From Nitrospinaceae bacterium (lineage in GTDB: Bacteria; Nitrospinota; Nitrospinia; Nitrospinales; VA-1), in NCBI GenBank assembly GCA_029261435.1, contig JAJDBI010000105.1, positions 1-35,219 on the forward strand: a stretch of 35,219 nucleotides of DNA. Direction: 5' to 3'. Each line of letters begins with the position of its first letter. The stretch's first letter is position 1. Both the position numbers and the translations under genes were made by a program. Of this stretch, positions 8,669 through 15,368 are shown in pieces. The notes beneath the pieces were generated by a model that ran no database searches, was not told where the DNA came from, and worked only from the letters and a program-made list of their open reading frames with translations.

Positions 8669-9553
8669 TCAGTAAAAATCATATGCCGTACGTTGTTCCG
8701 TCCAACCCAGAAACCCATCTTTGACCGGATCACCTGTATATTTATCCGATCCAGCAGCCCAGGTTTCGGGCTTATCCCAATTGTCTCCGTAGTGGTAAAG
8801 ATACATTTTTTTGCGCACATCTTCAGGTAGTGTCATCAACTCCTGATAAGAGGCATGCACACCACCGAAAAATAGTTGCGTGTCATGAAACATGACTTCC
8901 GCCAGATTGGCAAAACGAATGGGGTAGTCAGCATCAAACATGGTATCCCCCGAAATCCAGACACGACGGTTGATGAATATGCCCGAACACCACTGTGACT
9001 CATCCACACTGATCGCTGTATCCGGAAAATGCCGCGTTCGCATGATGACCAGCTCAATAGGACCATGCTTGTAAGCCCAGAACTTTCTTCCTTCAATCTC
9101 AATATTCTTCGGACGAAGAATGTTGAAAAAATCCGTCAACTGCAGAGGTCGCCCTTGATTAGCCTCGCAATACTCACAACCCCCGGCAAGGCTCTTGCTC
9201 CAAAGTATATCCTGATAATCCCGCAAAATAATCATATCTGGTTTAGAAATATTAGGTGTGTACCTGTTCATCAAGGCCACTTCCTCCAATCCACCAATAT
9301 GATCTGCATGACTGTGAGTGGGGTGATAACAACGGACGTCCAGAACACTCAATCCCAAATCATTAAGAGCCAAAGGCCCCTGGGTACCACAATCGATCAA
9401 GACATGATGATTGCCTTGAATGACCAATATATTGGATTGACGTCTCCGCTTTGCAAATGCAGAACCTGTCCCTATGAATACGATCCTAAGAGACCCATCG
9501 GTGGTCAAAGGTAGAGATTCGCCATTTCTGCAAATCTCCTTCACTTCATACAT
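8669..9553 (-). CDS. MBL-fold metallo-hydrolase
   Basis: Metallo-beta-lactamase-fold hydrolase of 294 residues. The metal motif is THSHADH (residues 79-85, HxHxDH). Later ligands are probably the His of TRHFPDT, the Asp of SGDTMFDAD and the His of YHYGD. The early GTGSAFAKRRRQSN segment and overall arrangement resemble the RNase Z / phosphodiesterase side of the superfamily rather than beta-lactamases. The exosite of true tRNase Z is not evident, so no substrate is assigned. The ATG at 9553 is chosen because AAGGAG lies 5 bp upstream. An in-frame ATG at 9625 would add 24 residues with a hydrophobic stretch. It lies 46 bp upstream of the DUF898 gene and probably heads that operon. Confidence 0.85.
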   Translation of the reverse strand: MYEVKEICRNGESLPLTTDGSLRIVFIGTGSAFAKRRRQSNILVIQGNHHVLIDCGTQGPLALNDLGLSVLDVRCYHPTHSHADHIGGLEEVALMNRYTPNISKPDMIILRDYQDILWSKSLAGGCEYCEANQGRPLQLTDFFNILRPKNIEIEGRKFWAYKHGPIELVIMRTRHFPDTAISVDESQWCSGIFINRRVWISGDTMFDADYPIRFANLAEVMFHDTQLFFGGVHASYQELMTLPEDVRKKMYLYHYGDNWDKPETWAAGSDKYTGDPVKDGFLGWTEQRTAYDFY

Positions 9554-9961
9554 AAGCTCTCCTTTTTCTCCCCGTACTAGGTTCACAATAATAGCACTAT
9601 AAAATACATACGCAAAAGCCAGCAAAACTCCTGAACTTTCGCATCGTGAAACGGTACCACAAAAGCCTTATCCCGTCCATAACAGTCTGATTTTTATATA
9701 AAAACTCGCATCGCGTTGAATCAAAAAACAGGGCATTATTACAATTGTTTCCACCACAGATTCGTGCAGTCCATTAACAGACATAAACAGCTTACATCAA
9801 GATACCTTCCACCAAAGTCACAGTTTGGATAAATTCTTGCCGGTAGACCAGTTAGTATGATCAACCTTGTTTCTCAATAAGTTGGGGAAATTTCAAAAAT
9901 TAAGTTATAATTATAGCTTCCTGATTATATTTAAGTTCTCAATCCTTGTATCCCTAAACAA
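9554..9961. other. divergent intergenic region between the MBL hydrolase and the lysC operon
   Basis: About 408 bp with no supportable gene. It must hold promoters for two divergent units: the MBL-DUF898-M48 genes leftwards and the ApgM-like-lysC-cimA operon rightwards. A good sigma-70 type promoter for the rightward unit is listed separately. I see no riboswitch-like structure, although lysC genes often carry one (lysine riboswitch); the conserved core was not recognised. Confidence 0.6.
9882..9911 (+). promoter_or_regulatory. sigma-70-like promoter of the ApgM-like/lysC/cimA operon
   Basis: TTGGGG at 9882-9887 and a perfect TATAAT at 9906-9911 are separated by 18 bp in an AT-rich stretch. 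Transcription would start near 9918, leaving a leader of about 44 nt. The start codon at 9962 has no recognisable Shine-Dalgarno sequence. Confidence 0.6.
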
Positions 9962-11155
9962 ATGAAGTACTTGGTAATTATCGTGGCAGGGCTGACAGAT
10001 AAGCCTTTCGCGGAAAAAGATAATAAAACCCCGTTGCAGTTGGCCGACACCCCTAACCTGGATGCCCTGACTAAAAACGCAACCTGTGGTCCCGTCCAAA
10101 CTATTCCCGATGATTTACATCCAGGAAATGAAGTTTCCTGTCTTGGACTTCTGGGTCTTGATCCGCAAAAATATTCTTCCGGTCATGCCGCACTTTCTGC
10201 AATGGGATTGGGAATAAAGCCCGAGCCGGATGAGATCGCGCTCTGCTGCGACCTGATAACCCTGCAACCCACGCATGACGATATGGTCATGAAGGATTAC
10301 ACGGGCGGACATCTTTCCCATGATGATTCAGGGCTTCTCATTGATGCCCTTAACGAACAAGTGATCGATGCTCCGGTTAAGTTTCATCACGGTGGTGGTT
10401 ATCACAATTTGATGTTTATCAAAAGCTCACCGATTTCGGAAAGATTGTCTCCCCCGAATGAACTCATCGGCGAGGGAATCCGCCAGTTCATGCCAGAGAG
10501 TAACCCGGCACGCGAACTGGTCTTTGTGATGAATCAGGCGCAAATTATTTTGCACAACCATGCCTTCAACAGAAAACGAAATGCCAACAAAGAAGACCCG
10601 GTTAACAGCGTCTGGTTTTGGGGAAACGGAGAACTGCCCAGCCCCCCTTCCTTTCGAGAGCGGTATGATAAAAGCGCGTCTGTAATCACCGCTTCCTTGA
10701 TGGTCAAGGGAATCGGCAAACTCACCGGCATGGATGTCGTGGATGTAAAGGGTACAACCGGGTTTTCAGACACTGATTATTCTGCCAAAATCTCTGCCGT
10801 ACTCAAAGAACTGGAAAGCAAAGATGTGGTTTTCCTCCACATTTCAGCAGGCGAAGAAGCTTCACTCAAAGGCGATATTGACGATAAGGTTTTAATGATC
10901 GAAGACTTCGATAGCGAAGTCATTAAACCTCTGGCGCAGGCGATGGAGACAATGGAGAATGTGAAAATGATGGTGGTGGTCAACCATGTCAGTTCCGCCA
11001 TGTCGATGAAATACGAACGGTCTCCGGTTCCCTATCTGGTTTACCCTTCCGCATCAGGGAGCAGCGATCAATTCGATGAAAAACTTTTAGAAACCGGAAA
11101 ATCATTCGACAACGCTCCCGATCTTTTATCGGCTTTTTTAACAAACCAGTTATGA
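9962..11155 (+). CDS. ApgM / proposed homoserine kinase family protein lacking catalytic residues
   Basis: The 397-residue protein aligns along its length with the ApgM branch (archaeal-type cofactor-independent phosphoglycerate mutase). A bacterial subgroup found beside aspartate-pathway genes has been proposed to be homoserine kinase. Family landmarks remain: KTPLQLADTPNLDALT (22-37), NRKR (203-206), NSVWFWGNGELPSPPSF, KGTTGFSDTDY and MIEDFD. The alkaline-phosphatase-type active site does not. By eye, the first metal Asp is Ala9 (in IIVAGLTD), the nucleophile Ser is Asn56 (PGNEVS), DxxxH is E298-EAS-L302, DH is Asn341-His342, and the last ligand His is Tyr351. Only His342 survives. The frame is intact and the stop overlaps lysC (ATGA). 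It is probably a pseudoenzyme or has altered chemistry; phosphoglycerate mutase activity seems unlikely. Confidence 0.85.
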   Translation: MKYLVIIVAGLTDKPFAEKDNKTPLQLADTPNLDALTKNATCGPVQTIPDDLHPGNEVSCLGLLGLDPQKYSSGHAALSAMGLGIKPEPDEIALCCDLITLQPTHDDMVMKDYTGGHLSHDDSGLLIDALNEQVIDAPVKFHHGGGYHNLMFIKSSPISERLSPPNELIGEGIRQFMPESNPARELVFVMNQAQIILHNHAFNRKRNANKEDPVNSVWFWGNGELPSPPSFRERYDKSASVITASLMVKGIGKLTGMDVVDVKGTTGFSDTDYSAKISAVLKELESKDVVFLHISAGEEASLKGDIDDKVLMIEDFDSEVIKPLAQAMETMENVKMMVVVNHVSSAMSMKYERSPVPYLVYPSASGSSDQFDEKLLETGKSFDNAPDLLSAFLTNQL

Positions 11156-12429
11156 GCAAATCTTTAATCGTACAAAAATATGGCGGCACTTCTGTAGGCA
11201 CTCTGGAGCGCATTGAGCATGTGGCAGACCGCATCGTCAAAGTCCGAAAGACCGGTGTCGATATCGTGGTCGTGGTTTCAGCCATGGCGGGAGAAACCGA
11301 TAAGTTATTGAAAATGGCCCGCAGCCTTTCTAAGAATCCAGAGAGGCGGGAAGTCGATATGCTCCTGTCATCCGGTGAACGCATCTCGGCCGCACTTTTG
11401 GCCCTTGCCCTGCAGTCCAGAGGTATTCCTGCACTATCCATGACCGGAAGGCAAATTGGTCTGCAGACCGACAGCACTCATACCCGGGCTCGCATCACAA
11501 GCATTGACGCTCAACGGGCGCGAAAAATGTTGAACGAAAATCATGTGATCGTGGTTGCTGGTTTCCAGGGTATCAATGAAGAAGGTGATGTGACCACTTT
11601 GGGCAGAGGCGGATCAGACACCTCAGCAGTCGCCCTGGCGGTCGCACTCGGTGCCCGGCAATGTGAAATTTATACCGATGTCGATGGAGTTTATACCACG
11701 GACCCCAGAATGGTGCCACAGGCCAAAAAGCTGGATGTGGTATCGTATGATGAAATGCTGGAAATGGCCAGTCTGGGAGCCAAAGTCCTGCAAATCCGTT
11801 GCGTGGAATTTGCCCATAAATACAAGATGCCCCTGATTGTTAAATCATCCTTCAAGGAGAAGGAAGGAGACAAGGGAACTTTGATCTGCGAGGAGGATCC
11901 AAAAATGGAACAACCGGTAGTTTCCGGAATCATGTGCGACAAAAACCAGGCAAAAATCACCCTGAAGGAAGTACCGGACCAACCGGGTATCGCTGCTAAT
12001 ATTTTTGAACCCCTGGCCGCCGCATCCATTTCCGTAGACATGATCATTCAGAATGTCAGTGAACAGGGTCATACCGACCTGTCATTCACCCTGGCAAGAG
12101 AAGAACTGGATGAGGCCATGGTCATCATGAACAAAGTCGGGAAAAAAATCCACGCCACTCAAGTCAGTGCCGATGCAAAAATTGCTAAAATTTCCATTGT
12201 CGGTGCGGGTATGCGCAGTCATTCAGGAGTAGCCGCACAAATCTTCAAAACCATGTCTGCTCATAAAGTTAATATATTAATGATCAGCACGTCAGAGATA
12301 AAAGTGTCCTGCATCATTGAGCAAAAAAATTCCAAACTTGCCGTCAACGCCTTACACGATGCATTTAAACTGGAAGGCAAAACAGCCAACAAGAAAACTG
12401 CAAAAAAAGTGAGTACTGTTAAAAAATGA
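11152..12429 (+). CDS. lysC: aspartate kinase
   Basis: Phosphorylates aspartate, the committed step to lysine, threonine, methionine and diaminopimelate. The 425-residue monofunctional enzyme has an amino-acid kinase domain starting with KYGGTS (residues 9-14), including GFQGINEEGDVTTLGRGGSD and the Asp-rich YTDVDGVYTTDPR. Two C-terminal ACT domains (about 265-330 and 345-405) would bind the feedback amino acid; VPDQPGIAANIFEPLA marks the first. The last 20 or so residues form a Lys-rich tail (GKTANKKTAKKVSTVKK) beyond the usual end of about 405-411. ATGA overlaps link it to the ApgM-like gene upstream and to cimA downstream, so the three are translated from one message. Confidence 0.97.
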   Translation: MSKSLIVQKYGGTSVGTLERIEHVADRIVKVRKTGVDIVVVVSAMAGETDKLLKMARSLSKNPERREVDMLLSSGERISAALLALALQSRGIPALSMTGRQIGLQTDSTHTRARITSIDAQRARKMLNENHVIVVAGFQGINEEGDVTTLGRGGSDTSAVALAVALGARQCEIYTDVDGVYTTDPRMVPQAKKLDVVSYDEMLEMASLGAKVLQIRCVEFAHKYKMPLIVKSSFKEKEGDKGTLICEEDPKMEQPVVSGIMCDKNQAKITLKEVPDQPGIAANIFEPLAAASISVDMIIQNVSEQGHTDLSFTLAREELDEAMVIMNKVGKKIHATQVSADAKIAKISIVGAGMRSHSGVAAQIFKTMSAHKVNILMISTSEIKVSCIIEQKNSKLAVNALHDAFKLEGKTANKKTAKKVSTVKK

Positions 12430-13994
12430 GTTCTGTGAAAATTTATGACACCACCCTTAGAGACGGATCCCAGGCCGAGGGAATTTCCTTCACGGTCGAG
12501 GATAAAATCCGTATCGCCCACAAACTGGACGAGCTAGGGGCACATTATGTTGAAGGAGGCTGGCCGGGATCGAACCCAAGGGATATCGATTTTTTTGAGA
12601 AGGCTAACCGCGCCAGTTTTTCCCAGACTCGGATCACCGCCTTTGGAAGTACCCGTTACCCGGACAAGAAGGTGGAAGACGATATGGTTCTGCAGGCCCT
12701 GTTAAAAACTGAAACCCAGGTCGTGACCCTGTTCGGGAAAACCTGGGATCTGCATGTGAAAGACGCTTTAGGCACCAGCCTCGATGAAAACCTGCGCATG
12801 ATCTTTGAAAGCATCACCTACATGAAAAAACATCGCGATGAGGTTCTTTTCGATTGCGAGCATTTTTTTGATGGTTTTAAAAATAATCCAGACTACGCCC
12901 TCAAGGCGATCAAAGAGGCCGAGTCCGCAGGTGCCGATTGGATCATTCTATGCGACACCAACGGAGGCACACTTCCGCACGAGGTGCGTTCGATTTTCGA
13001 AGAAGTAAGAAAATCCATGACCGTTAAAATGGGGATCCATGCCCACAACGATTCAGAAGTAGCCGTTGCCAATTCTCTCACCGCTGTTCAAGCCGGAGCC
13101 GAACAGGTACAGGGAACCATCAATGGAATCGGCGAACGCTGTGGAAACGCCAATCTGGTTTCCATCATCGCCAACTTGAAAACCAAAATGGGCATCGACT
13201 GTATGACCAGCGGGCAATTACAGTCCTTAAAGGATGTATCAGCCTTTGTGGATGAGTTGGCCAATCGAGCACACTGGAACCAACAACCGTTTGTAGGGAA
13301 AAGTGCGTTTGCTCATAAAGGCGGAGTGCATGTCAACGCGGTGCGAAAAAATGCGTTGACCTATGAGCACATCGTGCCTGAGAAAGTGGGCAACCATCAG
13401 CGTATTTTGGTTTCCGACCTTTCGGGAAAAAGCAATGTGCTCCACAAGGCCAAGGAATACGGCATCGACATTGACGACAAGGACCCAAAAGTAGCAAAAA
13501 TTCTCAATTCCCTTAAAGAATCCGAGAACCTGGGTTTTCAATATGAAGGCGCCGAAGCTTCTTTTGAACTGATGATGAGGGATGCACTCGGCCAAAAGGA
13601 ATTATTTTTCGAATTTATCGGGTTCCGTGTCATCGTTGAAAAACGCAAGGAAGATGAAGAACCCATTTCTGAAGCCACGGTCAAGTTGCGCGTTAACGGC
13701 GTGCAAGAAGTTTCTGCCGCCGAAGGTACAGGCCCGATCAATGCTCTCGACAAGGCGATCAAAAAAGCTCTTGTGAAATTTTACCCTGAACTCCAAGAGG
13801 TTAATCTCTACGACTACAAAGTCCGAATCCTTGATGAACAGAAGGGCACCCGCGCCAAAACCCGGGTACTGGTGGAATCCGGTGACCATAAATCAAAATG
13901 GGGAACGGTGGGAGTCTCCGAAAATATCATCGAAGCCAGTTGGCAGGCTTTGATCGACAGCATTGACTACAAACTCAATCAGACCGCAAAGTAG
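12426..13994 (+). CDS. cimA: (R)-citramalate synthase
   Basis: Condenses pyruvate with acetyl-CoA to citramalate, giving a threonine-independent route to 2-oxobutyrate and isoleucine. The 522-residue protein has the HMGL/isopropylmalate synthase TIM barrel: YDTTLRDGSQAEG (residues 7-19), metal-binding HAHND (205-209) and GERCGNANL (236-244). A C-terminal LeuA-type allosteric dimerisation domain follows from about residue 385. The opening motif and AHYVEGGWPGSNP are typical of the CimA group (the 520-540-residue type) rather than LeuA. It overlaps lysC by ATGA. With threonine formation bypassed for isoleucine, the operon suggests joint control of aspartate- and pyruvate-derived branched flux. 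Convergent with the next gene, with two bases between stops. Confidence 0.94.
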   Translation: MSSVKIYDTTLRDGSQAEGISFTVEDKIRIAHKLDELGAHYVEGGWPGSNPRDIDFFEKANRASFSQTRITAFGSTRYPDKKVEDDMVLQALLKTETQVVTLFGKTWDLHVKDALGTSLDENLRMIFESITYMKKHRDEVLFDCEHFFDGFKNNPDYALKAIKEAESAGADWIILCDTNGGTLPHEVRSIFEEVRKSMTVKMGIHAHNDSEVAVANSLTAVQAGAEQVQGTINGIGERCGNANLVSIIANLKTKMGIDCMTSGQLQSLKDVSAFVDELANRAHWNQQPFVGKSAFAHKGGVHVNAVRKNALTYEHIVPEKVGNHQRILVSDLSGKSNVLHKAKEYGIDIDDKDPKVAKILNSLKESENLGFQYEGAEASFELMMRDALGQKELFFEFIGFRVIVEKRKEDEEPISEATVKLRVNGVQEVSAAEGTGPINALDKAIKKALVKFYPELQEVNLYDYKVRILDEQKGTRAKTRVLVESGDHKSKWGTVGVSENIIEASWQALIDSIDYKLNQTAK

Positions 13995-13996
13995 AA

Positions 13997-14773
13997 TTAA
14001 ATTGCATTCAGGTAAACAGCGAGGTTGATTTTACGATCCTCCAGGTTTAATTTTTTCCTGATATTTTTCCTGTGAGTTTCCACTGTTTTGATAGAAACTC
14101 CAAAAATACTGGCTATTTCTTTGCTGGAAAAACCTGAACGTACCATATTACAGACTTCGATTTCTTTGCCAGATAATCTATCAGGCAAAATAGATATTTT
14201 CAGATCAAATTGAGATGCGATCTGGCTTATATTTTTTTCCAATAAATCAAAACCCGGTAGATCAGCATCTCTTGACTTATTCCTGAGCCTTTTTATTAAA
14301 GGAAATAAAAGTTTTTCTATATTAAAAGCAATCGACTCTTTTACCTTCTGATTTTCAATTTCAACCTGCCCCATAAGCTCTCTGAGAGCAATATTCTTTT
14401 CCCTTAACAATTCCTTTGTCAGCATCAATTCTTCCCGGCACTGCTCCAACTCTTCCCTCAATTGATGCCGCTCAGAGCAATCCACTATGAAAATTTCTAA
14501 AGTCTCTTCCGTTTTCTTTTCACTCCTGGTTTGAACAACACGAAAATCAATGAATTTAGACCCGGGAGGGTGATTATTAACTTTTACTTTGAGTATGCTT
14601 TCAACCGGTTTGAGATTTTTAACGAATTGCAAAGCCTTCCTGTTCCCGGTCGGATCAATGAAACCACGAAAGTCTTTTCCAATCAGATCCTTTTCGGCAA
14701 GCCCGAGTATCTTTCCGGCCTTGGAATTTGCCTCCAAAATCATTCCTTTTAAACTTGCTTTAATATAGCCCAT
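13997..14773 (-). CDS. PAS domain / LuxR-type transcriptional regulator
   Basis: Cytoplasmic DNA-binding regulator of 258 residues. Residues about 3-103 form a single PAS domain with a very short N-cap. Residues 104-165 form a coiled-coil linker (REELEQCREELMLTKELL). Residues 198-255 form a LuxR/GerE helix-turn-helix (LSGKEIEVCNMV, FSSKEIASIFGVSIKTVETHRKN). There is no phosphoreceiver domain and no transmembrane segment, so the PAS domain presumably senses a ligand or redox state, or binds a kinase. An in-frame TGA 18 bp upstream rules out a longer N-terminus; the ribosome site is weak. The linker plus HTH style is common in delta-proteobacterial-type PAS-LuxR proteins. No target is known. 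It may act on the neighbouring chemoreceptor, which diverges from the same gap. Confidence 0.9.
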   Translation of the reverse strand: MGYIKASLKGMILEANSKAGKILGLAEKDLIGKDFRGFIDPTGNRKALQFVKNLKPVESILKVKVNNHPPGSKFIDFRVVQTRSEKKTEETLEIFIVDCSERHQLREELEQCREELMLTKELLREKNIALRELMGQVEIENQKVKESIAFNIEKLLFPLIKRLRNKSRDADLPGFDLLEKNISQIASQFDLKISILPDRLSGKEIEVCNMVRSGFSSKEIASIFGVSIKTVETHRKNIRKKLNLEDRKINLAVYLNAI

Positions 14774-15368
14774 ACGGAAATTTATCCATGGTCAAATATC
14801 ACACTTCATACTTATTACATTTACCGTGAAGCCTGACTCTAGTCCTTGTAATTCTTTTGTCACTTAAAAAAAATAAGTACCATTTTATAATTTCAGTTTC
14901 AGAAAAGCTTTTAATCTCCTCGGGCATTATAGAACATTGATTCATTTATTTAAGTATTTCTTAAAAAATTATTTGCAATATTAAATAGGGAAAAATCAAC
15001 AAGTATTCACACACTTGATTAGTACAGATTTATTGATAAATAACTTACCTAATATATTTTTTAATTTAAAGTTAATAATTTATTTTTTCAAGTAAACCCT
15101 ATTTTACATACCCATTCAATACCTGATTTACTTCCGTTGCCCTGCTCAAACATTAATATATACTTTCAATCATAATGTAATCAAAAACTTGTCCACCATT
15201 GCTTTACATATCAAATGCCGGCCCATTTTTATACCTTATCCGATATCAATTTGGGTAAATTTCAAACAGGACTTTCCCGCATTACATATAGAAAGCATAT
15301 CAGGCGATTATTTTTGAACAGGTAAGCAGTTATTAATCTCACTGTAATACTTCGTAGGAGACTCAGTA
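14774..15368. other. AT-rich intergenic region between PAS-LuxR gene and chemoreceptor
   Basis: About 595 bp, markedly richer in A+T than the flanking genes, with no supportable ORF. It is the shared upstream region of the leftward PAS-LuxR gene and the rightward chemoreceptor. I found no clear sigma-54, sigma-28 or strong sigma-70 promoter by eye. The only plain signal is a TAGGAG ribosome site about 8 bp before the chemoreceptor ATG. Confidence 0.6.

Noticed and set aside
9554..9961. Possible lysine riboswitch ahead of the lysC operon
   Set aside because: No conserved riboswitch core could be recognised, and the likely promoter leaves a leader of only about 44 nt.
11691..12047. Minus-strand open frame inside lysC
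   Set aside because: Antisense to the conserved aspartokinase domain, no domain or ribosome site.
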